From positions 62,001 to 126,000 of the forward strand of contig UCGV01000025.1 of NCBI GenBank assembly GCA_900471925.1: a stretch of 64,000 bases of DNA, written 5' to 3'. The notes beneath the pieces were generated by a model. That model saw only the letters and a list, made by a program, of their open reading frames with translations, did no database searches and was not told where the DNA came from. Positions 52,906 through 60,626 of this stretch are shown piece by piece. The DNA comes from Hyphomicrobiales bacterium. Lineage in GTDB: Bacteria > Pseudomonadota > Alphaproteobacteria > Rhizobiales > Rhizobiaceae. The first letter of the stretch is position 1; the number at the start of each line of letters is the position of its first letter. Made by a program: the position numbers and the translations under genes.

Positions 52906-53246
52906 GTTATCTCCTTAATCAGCCTTGCCGCCGAAATATTCAAAAGCGCGATGCGCCTTGTGTTTTTGCCTTCGCATGCCGTTTCTGCATGCTTTGTGCC
53001 GGTATTCTCGATCCGGCGATGTGACTGGCCGAAGCGCAAAGCGTTCCGGAATCTCGAGGCGCTAAAGACCCTACAACACCTGTCGTCGTCAATAGCTAAT
53101 GTCAGCTAATCTCGTCTTTGGCGGCCAGATCTGGCCATTTTTTGCTCCCTATCCGGGCGCGGCCCTCTCGCACGCACCGTCTGCAAGGCCATGAGGGGGC
53201 CAAAACAGTCGCGGGCGGCGGGCAATGGTCGTGCCGGCATCAGGCG
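52906..53246. other. intergenic upstream of rpsU
   Basis: This is the leader and promoter region of rpsU on the minus strand; I cannot name a convincing -35/-10 pair. No gene is supported. Confidence 0.35.
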
Positions 53247-53276
53247 AAAAACAAAAGGCCGGGACTTCTCCCGACC
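53247..53276 (-). terminator. intrinsic terminator of the cold-shock gene
   Basis: On the minus strand GGTCGGGA pairs with TCCCGGCC around a GAAG loop and is followed by TTTTGTTTTT. It lies about 80 bases after the cold-shock stop codon. Confidence 0.85.
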
Positions 53277-53354
53277 TTCCCTGGCCAGTTTCCTGACCGT
53301 GTCAGCACCTCAGCGCGCCAGTACATCCGTGGTCGCGCGAAGCCCAGACAATTC

Positions 53355-53564
53355 TTATGCAGCCCGAAGGTTGTCGGCAGAGCTCTTGCCCGAACGGCGG
53401 TCCTGCACGATTTCGTAGCTGATCTTCTGGCCATCTGCCAGCGAGCGCATGCCCGCACGTTCAACAGCGGAAATGTGGACGAAAACGTCCGCGCCGCCGT
53501 TGTCAGGCTGAATGAAGCCGAAACCCTTGGTGGCGTTGAACCACTTGACTGTACCTGTATTCAT
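53355..53564 (-). CDS. cspA: cold-shock protein, CspA family
   Basis: The 69-residue protein is a single cold-shock domain with both RNA-binding motifs: KGFGFIQPDNG (RNP1-like) and DVFVHISAVE (RNP2-like). It binds single-stranded nucleic acid as an RNA chaperone. A gaaaggagatcgtt ribosome site precedes the ATG. The probable promoter lies about 130 bases upstream, giving the long 5' leader typical of cold-regulated csp genes. A strong terminator follows. Confidence 0.95.
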   Translation of the reverse strand: MNTGTVKWFNATKGFGFIQPDNGGADVFVHISAVERAGMRSLADGQKISYEIVQDRRSGKSSADNLRAA

Positions 53565-53695
53565 AACGATCTCCTTTCAAAGCAACCGTTGTTCTGTCCC
53601 GCGATACCCTGCGGGGTTGGGTCGATTATTTGTAAGGAAATCTGTCGCGGGCAAGTGCCCTTGAAACGAAGTCACAAGCAATGGTCGATCGCAAC

Positions 53696-53723
53696 AATAT
53701 ATTATCAATTTTAAATTTGGCAA
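53696..53723 (-). promoter_or_regulatory. probable promoter of the cold-shock gene
   Basis: Read on the minus strand, TTGCCA and TATATT are separated by 16 bases in an AT-rich block. The resulting leader of about 125 nucleotides fits cold-shock genes, whose leaders control translation. Confidence 0.4.
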
Positions 53724-54044
53724 CGGACGCAACGGAAAAACTTCGAATCCTTGGCAAGCGATCCCCATAAGACACTGATTTTACGCAGATATATTTGAAC
53801 GCGGATCGGCGGCAGAACACCTGCGCAAGCCACGCAAGCCGCCGCCGGCCGCAAGAGGGCATCAGAATCACCTCGCCCGGACACCTGCTGCACAAGCTCC
53901 GGATCCGAGGTCGATACCTCGAATGCACCCGCGGGTTCAGGAAAGGCTTGAGGTTCGAGCCCAAAGACAGCCAGTAGCCACCCCTCTCTGGACCCTGCCC
54001 TGAAACCCATGCACTCTGCTTTCCCAAGCGACAGGAGACGCGCC
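53724..54044. other. intergenic, nothing recognised
   Basis: I see no gene or repeat between the cold-shock promoter and the acetyltransferase ribosome site (caggag at about 54031). Confidence 0.35.
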
Positions 54045-54518
54045 ATGTCCGGGGACATCACCATCCGCGAACTCATCGGCATCGAGGAGATCGCCACCAT
54101 CTTTCCGCTCCAGAGCCAGGTGAGCCACCTGAGCGAGGAAACCTTCCGCACGCGCCTGGCGGCCATGATCACACAGGGCAACTACCGCTGCATTGCCGCC
54201 TTCATCGGCTCTCGCATGGTGGGCGCTGCCGGTTTCTGGACCGGCACGCAGCTCTGGTGCGGCCAATATGTGGAGGCCGATCATGTGGTGGTGAATGCGG
54301 ATCAGCGCAGCCGCGGCATCGGCGCGGCGATGATGGGCTGGATCGAGGCCGAAGCCGAGCGCACCGGCGCGGCCACCATCCGCATCGCCATGATCCTCGG
54401 TCGCGAGCGCACCCACGAATTCTACCGGCGCAACGGCTATTTCGACGACGGGCTCTTGATGGTGAAGGCGCTGAGCCGGGGAGCGGCCGAATTTCCGGAA
54501 TATGTGGCAGGCAGCTAG
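54045..54518 (+). CDS. GNAT family N-acetyltransferase
   Basis: A 157-residue GNAT protein with ITIRELIGIEEIATIFPL, MVGAAGFWTG and the acetyl-CoA loop VVVNADQRSRGIGAAMMGW, then RTHEFYRRNGYFDDGLLM. The ATG at 54045 has gacaggagacg upstream. The acceptor is unknown. Confidence 0.85.
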   Translation: MSGDITIRELIGIEEIATIFPLQSQVSHLSEETFRTRLAAMITQGNYRCIAAFIGSRMVGAAGFWTGTQLWCGQYVEADHVVVNADQRSRGIGAAMMGWIEAEAERTGAATIRIAMILGRERTHEFYRRNGYFDDGLLMVKALSRGAAEFPEYVAGS

Positions 54519-54565
54519 GGCATCTTCTTCCGCTCTTCGCTGGATCCTCGAATTGGGACGGGGGC

Positions 54566-54739
54566 CTATCGCCCTCGCAATAAGAAGTTGAACCAGATGG
54601 TGAAGACCCGAGCGAATTCGCTGAATAGCAAGAGGGCGAAACAGATACCCCAACGCGGCTCCCAGAACAGGATGAGGCTGCCCAAAACATAGATGGAATA
54701 GGTTGCTGCAAGAATGCCAATATATGGGAGCAGCTTCAT
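54566..54739 (-). CDS. 57-aa two-helix membrane protein
   Basis: The ATG at 54739 is preceded by ggttggagggtgttg, a strong ribosome site, and the frame ends at TAG 54566. The product is almost entirely hydrophobic: helix 1 (about 4-25, LPYIGILAATYSIYVLGSLI), a WEPRWG turn, and helix 2 (about 32-54, ICFALLLFSEFARVFTIW). It is an inner-membrane hairpin of unknown function; no family is recognised. Confidence 0.55.
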   Translation of the reverse strand: MKLLPYIGILAATYSIYVLGSLILFWEPRWGICFALLLFSEFARVFTIWFNFLLRGR

Positions 54740-54910
54740 CAACACCCTCCAACCGCTTCTTCATTGCATTTGGTATTCTACACATCAAAATACAACATTG
54801 ACGTGCGTGGTTCGTTGAGGTCCCGCCGTGCACATCCCGCGCCATATGGCCTTCGCGCCGTCCCCGATGTAGAAATCATCCGACTACCGCGCCACTGGAA
54901 CAGGACAGAC

Positions 54911-55420
54911 GTGACAGAACCCGCCATCCCCGCCCTCACCATCCGCCCCGCACGCGCGGAAGACATGGAAACCCTGGGCGGCTTCGGCGCGCTGCTGGTG
55001 GCGCTGCATCATGAGCTGGATGCCAAGCGCTTCATCGAGGCGGGCAAGACCACGCCGCAGCGCTACGGCCACTTCCTGAAAAGCCAGCTTGCCCAGCCCG
55101 ATGTGCTCGTCATCGTCGCCGAGGAGGATGGGCAACTCATGGGTTACGCCTATGCCGCCTCCGAAGGCTTCGATTACATGTCGCTGCGCGGCCCGGCCGG
55201 CCTGATCCACGATCTCTTCGTCGATCCCGCAAGCCGCCGCCGGGGCATCGGCCGCATGCTGATGGAAGCCGCGATGGCGGGGCTGACCGCAATGGGCTGC
55301 GAACGCTTCGTGCTCTCCACCGCCCACCGCAACGACGCCGCCCGCGCCCTCTTCGCCAGCATGGGCTTTCGCCCGACCATGATCGAGATGACCCGCGAGG
55401 CCGATCAGGCGGAGGGGTGA
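54911..55420 (+). CDS. GNAT family N-acetyltransferase
   Basis: A 169-residue GNAT protein: LTIRPARAEDMETLGGFG, then GLIHDLFVDPASRRRGIGRMLM (acetyl-CoA loop RRxGIG) and STAHRNDAARALFASMGF. I start at the GTG at 54911, with caggacagac upstream; an upstream extension has no family similarity. The acceptor is unknown. Confidence 0.85.
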   Translation: MTEPAIPALTIRPARAEDMETLGGFGALLVALHHELDAKRFIEAGKTTPQRYGHFLKSQLAQPDVLVIVAEEDGQLMGYAYAASEGFDYMSLRGPAGLIHDLFVDPASRRRGIGRMLMEAAMAGLTAMGCERFVLSTAHRNDAARALFASMGFRPTMIEMTREADQAEG

Positions 55421-55520
55421 GATTTCGCTCGGTCGCTGTCGGCTTCAGCCCGCCCCGAACGTCCTTTGCGGGACACGGCAAAACCTGCCGATCGAAACCA
55501 CAGCCGGGAGATCTGGAAAC

Positions 55521-55994
55521 ATGGCACTGAAGCGGATGGATAATGTCGGGATCGTCGTCGAGGACCTTGCGGCGGCGATCGATTTCTTTCGCGAGCTTGG
55601 CCTTGAGCTCGAAGGGCGGGCCGAGATCGAAGGGGAATGGGCGGGCCGCGTGACCGGGCTCGGCGACCAGCATGTGGAGATCGCCATGATGCGCACGCCT
55701 GATGGTCACAGCCGGCTCGAACTCAGCCGCTTCATCCGGCCTTCGGTCGTCGCCGATCACCGCACCGCCCCGGTCAACGCGCTCGGCTACCTGCGCGTCA
55801 TGTTCGCCGTCGATGATCTCGAGGAGGTGCTGGTGAGGCTGCGGGCACGCGGCGCCACGCTCGCCGGCGAGGTCGTGCGCTACCAGGATGCCTATCTGCT
55901 CTGCTATATCAGGGGGCCGGAAGGCATACTCATCGGGCTTGCGCAGGAGCTCTCGGCTGACGCGCAAACCGAGTTGAGCCGGGAACTCGGCTGA
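55521..55994 (+). CDS. VOC/glyoxalase family protein
   Basis: A 157-residue vicinal-oxygen-chelate protein with two beta-alpha-beta modules: MDNVGIVVEDLAAAIDFFREL and LRVMFAVDDLEEVLVRLRARG, ending GPEGILIGLAQEL. The metal-ligand positions are only partly recognisable, so it may be a dioxygenase, a lyase or a resistance-type binding protein. It starts at 55521 after a weak ribosome site. It lies alone 100 bases after the GNAT gene. Confidence 0.82.
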   Translation: MALKRMDNVGIVVEDLAAAIDFFRELGLELEGRAEIEGEWAGRVTGLGDQHVEIAMMRTPDGHSRLELSRFIRPSVVADHRTAPVNALGYLRVMFAVDDLEEVLVRLRARGATLAGEVVRYQDAYLLCYIRGPEGILIGLAQELSADAQTELSRELG

Positions 55995-56226
55995 GCCTCC
56001 AGCGAACGCTCTGCCGACCAAAGGTATCCGGCTACCGGATACCTCTTTTCCTATATGCAGCACCGCGAATAAAACTGTGAAGTGTCGCCCTTTCCCCTTG
56101 CCCTCGCCGGCGCTTGACGCTTTCTGAGGGCGCGGATGTGAGGTTGCCTCATGCTATTGCATGGGAACGATGCGACCCTTGCGCCCGTTATCGGCACGCC
56201 CCTTATTCATGCGGCAAGATGGGAGC

Positions 56227-56658
56227 ATGGCAGACACGATGCAGCAAGAGCAGTTCCAGCAAAAGTGTGCGCCGGTTTTGCGTGCGGAATTGCGTAAGCG
56301 TAAAAACGCCATCCGGATGCTTGCCGTGGCGCTTTCCGCCGCCGCGCTTTTCAGCGGCGCCTCGCTCTGGCCGCCCCTGCCGAGCAAGGGTTTCATGACC
56401 GACCGGGCAGCCGAGCCCGAGGACGTGGACAATGGCACGGCCGTCTTCGCCACCGGCGAGGAAGGCCATGTCACCGGCCGGCCGATCAATATCAAGATCC
56501 CGCAATACGGCTATTTCCGCGAGGAAAAGAAATACGTCATCATCCTCCAGGCCGAGGAATATGACGGCAAGAGCGTGATCGGCGCCGAAACCTTCGACGG
56601 CCAGCAGGTGGTCGGCTTCATGGACGATTTCGAGCTGCTGGGCGTGCACGCGCGGTAA
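56227..56658 (+). CDS. membrane-anchored protein with repeat-derived N-terminus
   Basis: The 143-residue protein contains one hydrophobic helix (about 31-48, AIRMLAVALSAAALFSGASL) and a soluble domain (GHVTGRPINIKIPQYGYF, YVIILQAEEYDGKSVIGA). The first 20-25 residues (EQFQQKCAPVLRAELRK) are encoded by a copy of the GCAATTCC-type intergenic repeat (56250-56293). That copy either extends the gene, with the true start at the ATG 56317 (MLAVAL), or has been recruited as coding DNA. Function unknown. Confidence 0.55.
   Translation: MADTMQQEQFQQKCAPVLRAELRKRKNAIRMLAVALSAAALFSGASLWPPLPSKGFMTDRAAEPEDVDNGTAVFATGEEGHVTGRPINIKIPQYGYFREEKKYVIILQAEEYDGKSVIGAETFDGQQVVGFMDDFELLGVHAR
56250..56293. repeat. 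third copy of the GCAATTCC...GGAATTGC element, inside a gene start
   Basis: gcagttccagcaaaagtgtg ... ggttttgcgtgcggaattgc matches the tandem copies at 45290-45389 with one change in the left arm. It overlaps the proposed 5' end of the gene at 56227. Confidence 0.65.
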
Positions 56659-56670
56659 GAACTGAAATAA

Positions 56671-56705
56671 TAAAAAAGGAGGCTCGTCGGGAGAGACAAG
56701 CCTCC
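56671..56705 (-). terminator. minus-strand intrinsic terminator without an evident gene
   Basis: On the minus strand GGAGGCT and AGCCTCC form a 7-bp stem followed by TTTTTTATTATT, a convincing terminator. The nearest upstream minus-strand sequence (56706-57011) has no supported gene, so a small RNA may end here. Confidence 0.6.
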
Positions 56706-57011
56706 AAATTTCGCGTCAAGTTGGCCAAGCTCCACAAGGCCGCCTTTGACTTTAGATGTTAGCTCGCTAACCGCTACCCCCAATCGGGTGATATGCCTGT
56801 TTTTTGGACATGTGTGATTTTCGCCCTCAGGATGTGGATTTCAGTGTCTTGACATAGGCTCTGAGCGCGGCGTCGGCCCTGAAATCCGGCGAAAACCTCT
56901 CCGCGCTCGTGACCCGCAAGGCCACCACGCCGGCGACATTGCCCTCGATCAGCCTGCGCTTTTATCTTCGGCGGAAGGATCGAAGGCGGGCTGGCGAGAC
57001 GCTGGCAGGCT
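56706..57011. other. intergenic; possible small RNA on minus strand
   Basis: No gene is seen. Because the terminator at 56671-56705 faces away from the gene at 57012-57266, read-through from that gene or a separate small RNA could use it. No promoter could be named. Confidence 0.35.
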
Positions 57012-57266
57012 TCAATGCCGCATCGCGGTCCTGACGATATCGGCGGTTTCCACCACGTCCTCGATCGCGCGGGTGATCAGCCCGATCATCTCCTGGCGGT
57101 CGGGATCGTCGGGTGCAACGAAATCGCCGACAAACAGAATGGCATTGTCGATCGTAACAGGGATTTCCGACAGGATGCATTTGAGGATGGCCTGGTTGGC
57201 AATCGCGGTCGCACCGATGCGATGGTACAACGGGTCTTCACTTCCGTCCGAATATGCTTTGGACAT
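57012..57266 (-). CDS. unrecognised small acidic protein, 84 aa
   Basis: The ATG at 57266 has ccgggagttcgatc upstream. The product is soluble and helical (YHRIGATAIANQAILKCILS, then DRQEMIGLITRAIEDVVETAD) with no membrane segment. No family is recognised; the pattern of two amphipathic helices with a short strand between them fits many small regulatory proteins. It is followed after about 300 bases by a terminator on the same strand. Confidence 0.55.
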   Translation of the reverse strand: MSKAYSDGSEDPLYHRIGATAIANQAILKCILSEIPVTIDNAILFVGDFVAPDDPDRQEMIGLITRAIEDVVETADIVRTAMRH

Positions 57267-57456
57267 GATCGAACTCCCGGCTGGTTCGATAGGAAAAGCC
57301 CTTATGCGCCCTTTGTTCCCGTGGTTGAAATCTAGATTTCTAAATTAACCAACGGTTTTGCCGCCTGCCTGCCGCAGCACCCCGCCGCCGCGGTACACCT
57401 CACCCGCCATAATTCCCGCCGCAAATCATGCGCTATGGCACCATCCAGGGGGTGCC

Positions 57457-58242
57457 ATGTTTCGTCCGATTCTCATCATTGCCATGCTTCTCGCCGGCGC
57501 AGCGCGCGCCGCCGCTACGCAGGCTGAAAAGCCGGCTGGACCGTGCGAAAGCCGCAGTTTCGCGGGGGCCGATTATATCGTCTGCCCGGTCGATCCCATC
57601 AGGGATGATATCAGGCTGTTCTGGAAGGATGCTGCGGGAAAGCCCTATCGCAGCTTTTCCGGCCTTGCGGATGCCCTCTCCCGGCGCGGCGAGCGGCTGG
57701 TCTTTGCCATGAATGCCGGCATGTATCGCGAGGATTTCACGCCGATGGGGCTTTATGTCGAGGATGGCAAGGCCGAGGTTCCGGCCAATATCGAGGCGCC
57801 GCCGGCAGGCTCGGGCCAGGTGCCGAATTTCTACAAGAAGGGAAACGGCATCTTCTTTCTGGATGCGGCGGGCGCGCATATCCTGCCGACCGAAAGCTTC
57901 CTAAAAAAACCGCGCGAGGTGCGGCTTGCCACGCAATCCGGCCCGATGCTGGTCATGGCGGGCAAGATCAACCCGATCTTCATTCCGGGCTCGACGGACC
58001 GCACCCGCCGCAACGGCGTCGGCATTGCGGCTGATGGAAAGCTCTATTTCGTCATCAGCGACGGAAAGGTGAATTTCCACGATTTCGCGACATTCTTCCG
58101 CGACGCGCTGGCATGCGACAACGCCCTCTTCCTCGATGGCGGCAACGGCACCGGGCTCCATGACCCCACCCGCGGCCGCAGCGATTTTTCCTGGCACGGC
58201 GGTTATGGGCCGATCTTCGGGCTGGTGGCGAAGGCGGATTAG
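57457..58242 (+). CDS. secreted phosphodiester glycosidase family (NAGPA/DUF2233) protein
   Basis: A 261-residue exported protein: signal peptide (MFRPILIIAMLLAGAARAAA), LVFAMNAGMYREDFTPMG, GNGIFFLD, the NAGPA-type ATQSGPMLV and NALFLDGGNGTGLH near the C-terminus. Relatives remove N-acetylglucosamine from phosphodiesters or act on cell-wall sugar linkages. The ATG at 57457 has ccagggggtgcc upstream; earlier Met codons are not used. The substrate is unknown. Confidence 0.82.
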   Translation: MFRPILIIAMLLAGAARAAATQAEKPAGPCESRSFAGADYIVCPVDPIRDDIRLFWKDAAGKPYRSFSGLADALSRRGERLVFAMNAGMYREDFTPMGLYVEDGKAEVPANIEAPPAGSGQVPNFYKKGNGIFFLDAAGAHILPTESFLKKPREVRLATQSGPMLVMAGKINPIFIPGSTDRTRRNGVGIAADGKLYFVISDGKVNFHDFATFFRDALACDNALFLDGGNGTGLHDPTRGRSDFSWHGGYGPIFGLVAKAD

Positions 58243-58284
58243 GGTGTGGCGTGGGAGGTGGTGGTGAGAGCAATTGGCCTCCGT

Positions 58285-58686
58285 CGTCATGTCAGGGCTT
58301 GTGCCAGAGATCTGCCGCGTCAGATATTATCCGCAGAGTGAAGGACTAGGTTTGTCTGGGTAATTCCAGCCGGCGCAGCAGATCCCCGGGACAAGCCCGA
58401 GGATGACGTCCCTGGGGTAGCAACCGCTTGGCGCGAATAACAAGCCTTGCAGCTCGCCGCCCTGACATGACGAAGGAGAGGTTGGCTGCCCGGATTTTTT
58501 TCGCTCTCCACTGGCTCGACGTCATCCTCGGGCTTGTCCCGAGGATCTGCCACGTCAGATATTGTCTGCAGCATCAAGGCCGAACAATTCCCGCAACACC
58601 TGTCGGTCTCGCCCGATCTAGCGACGAACTGGCATTCAATTTGATAGGGCAGCAGATATCAGGGACAAGCCCTGACATGACGTCCC
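58285..58686. repeat. cluster of four GTCATCCTCGGGCTTGTCCC-type palindromes
   Basis: Copies lie at about 58285-58325 (diverged), 58376-58410 (inverted), 58518-58558 and 58650-58686 (inverted, diverged). They have the same consensus as the pair at 43877-44002 and alternate in orientation, so the whole 58243-58739 gap can fold into several long hairpins. No gene is seen in the gap. Confidence 0.65.
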
Positions 58687-58739
58687 TGGGGTGGCAATTG
58701 CCTGGCGCAAATACAAGCCTTGAAGCCCTAGCGCGCCTC

Positions 58740-59288
58740 TTACGCCGCCTGGCTTTCCATCAAGTCCCGCGTCTCCACGATCTCGGCAAAGTCAGCCGCC
58801 AGATGCGCCATCGTCACGTCGAACACGGTGCGGGCGGAAAGATTGGCATCCGGCAGGTCGAAGCCGAGCACGGCGTCGCGAACAACGCTCATCTTGAAGC
58901 CGAGATCGCAGCCGGCGCGCACTGTTGTATTCACGCAGAATCCGGCGACGGCGCCGACCACGACGAGATCGGTGATGCCGACCTCGCGCAGATAGCCTTC
59001 CAGCTCCGTGGAAGCGAAGGCCGAGGACGTGTTCTTGATGAAGACCGGCTCGTTGTCGCGCGCCTTGGCGCAGGGCATCGGCTTGTAGCCGGGCGCGCTT
59101 TCATGCACGGCCGATCGCTCGTCCTCGTCGCGGTGGCGGATGTGGATGACGGGCTTGCGCGCGGCGCGGAAGGCATTGGCAAGGGCAGCGATATTCTTGC
59201 TGGCATCGCCGTTCACATGCTCGCGGCCGGCATCGAGCCGCTCCTGCATGAGCATCTGCATGTCGATGATGAGGAGTGCGCTGGTCAT
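58740..59288 (-). CDS. isochorismatase-like cysteine hydrolase
   Basis: A 182-residue member of the isochorismatase family: ALLIIDMQMLM (catalytic Asp), FIKNTSSAF (Lys) and VVVGAVAGFCVNTTVRAGCDLG (nucleophilic Cys, with the cis-peptide before it). It hydrolyses an amide or enol-ether bond of a small molecule. The ATG at 59288 has aaaggaccgatacc upstream. It is single, with repeats after its end. Confidence 0.88.
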   Translation of the reverse strand: MTSALLIIDMQMLMQERLDAGREHVNGDASKNIAALANAFRAARKPVIHIRHRDEDERSAVHESAPGYKPMPCAKARDNEPVFIKNTSSAFASTELEGYLREVGITDLVVVGAVAGFCVNTTVRAGCDLGFKMSVVRDAVLGFDLPDANLSARTVFDVTMAHLAADFAEIVETRDLMESQAA

Positions 59289-59614
59289 GGTATCGGTCCT
59301 TTTCCGCGCCCGAGGCGCTGAGGCCAAGCTCTAAAGCATGCCGCGCAAGGTTCGACAACGCCCCTGCGGTAATGACATGCGAATGAAGAGACCCAATTGC
59401 GCAAAGATGTATAACGGTTTTGCGACACCGATATGCGTAGAGGCAGGCATATCTGAAACGATCGCCGTGATGTTAACACTTGCCGGGCGGCAAGTCGCTC
59501 GCAAAAGGGTGAAGCCGGGCCGGCATCCCATCACTACTGCGCCAGATCCTGCAAATTGCCGGTCCAGGCGTGACCGGGCTCGGGAGGCTGGCTTGAAGCG
59601 GGACTTCGCAGGCT
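59289..59614. other. intergenic with a weak rhizobial repeat
   Basis: The segment around 59395-59440 (caattgcgcaaagatgtata, then acggttttgcgacaccgata) resembles another common rhizobial intergenic element. No gene is supported. Confidence 0.35.
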
Positions 59615-59845
59615 TCAGGTATCGGCAAGCCTGAGTTCGATCAGCTCACGCGCGAGCTCGTAAGTACCATCCTCATCCTCGCCGGCAGCTTCCTCGATCA
59701 TCTCGACGGCCGAGCGATAGACTTCCCGCTCCTCCTCTGGAGAAAGCAGGCCCTTGTTGCCGAGCACGGAGATCAGTGCATTCAAGACGGCGGCGGCAGA
59801 AAGGGTCATTGCCTCGGAAGTGAGGCGCGTGGACTCTGAAGACAT
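59615..59845 (-). CDS. unrecognised small acidic protein, 76 aa
   Basis: This soluble helical protein (SAAAVLNALISVLGNKGLLS, EEEREVYRSAVEMIEEAAGEDED, YELARELIELRL) starts at an ATG preceded only by a weak ribosome site. Its size and acidic helices resemble those of the paralogous proteins at 7333 and 38373, but the sequences do not align. No family is recognised. Confidence 0.55.
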   Translation of the reverse strand: MSSESTRLTSEAMTLSAAAVLNALISVLGNKGLLSPEEEREVYRSAVEMIEEAAGEDEDGTYELARELIELRLADT

Positions 59846-60119
59846 GTGGATACCCCAATCGATAGAACAACGGTAAACAATACGTTAGGCCCCCAACAAG
59901 TTCCAAGTCTCTGGCCTTCCGCAAGTTTTCGCTGATCTTAGCGCGACAATAGTGCCCATGCCACCCCAGATCATCCAAGGCTTTTGCCTGAACGCGCGGG
60001 TGGATTTTATTGTCATGACACAGTCTTTCCCGCGATCCTGCCGGGGAAATTAGGCAGCGTGCAATCTTGACCTGCGCGGATGAGGCGCCTTGGCCTAATC
60101 CTATTTCATAGGGGATGGC

Positions 60120-60365
60120 TTATTTCAGAAAAGCTGGAACCTTGCCGGCGTTCCACTGTTTCATGACGCGGAACAGAACATCCTGCATGCAGTATACCTG
60201 CTCCACACTTGCAGTCGGCGTCTTCTCACATTGCTTGATCATGTAGAGTTGCAGCTTGTGATCCTCTTCCTTCGTCATCATCCGTGGAGGCTTCGTCTGC
60301 TGCGGCGCGGCCTGGAGTGGTGCGGCACACAGGAGCAATGCGGAAAGAGAGGCTGCAAGTTTCAT
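60120..60365 (-). CDS. small secreted protein, 81 aa
   Basis: The N-terminus is a signal peptide (MKLAASLSALLLCAAPLQAA, cleavage near QAA-PQ). The mature part (about 60 residues) is charged and contains two Cys (KQCEKTP and YCMQDV) that could form a disulfide in the periplasm. I use the ATG at 60365 with ataggaaatgg at good spacing; an ATG two codons earlier is too close. No family is recognised. Confidence 0.6.
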   Translation of the reverse strand: MKLAASLSALLLCAAPLQAAPQQTKPPRMMTKEEDHKLQLYMIKQCEKTPTASVEQVYCMQDVLFRVMKQWNAGKVPAFLK

Positions 60366-60626
60366 ATCCATTTCCTATCGGCAATCGCGCGTAATATCGG
60401 GGTTTATCTTTAGGCCTGATGCGTCAGATCCACAGCTCTAAATACGCTCTGCGATTAATTCACAACCAAGGAGTTCCGGATTGGTGAATTTTCGCATAGC
60501 GAGAGCTGTCGTGTTTGAATGTTTCGGGATGCGTGTTTCGGCGCTTTGCCGCGTGGCCCCAGTCTCCCAACCTTGCGAAACCGAGCGCCCGGAGCAATGC
60601 GACCGGCGGCTAGTCTGCAACTGCCT

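Noticed and set aside
53795..53977. Small plus-strand frame before the acetyltransferase
   Set aside because: No ribosome site and no protein-like composition; the region is better read as intergenic.
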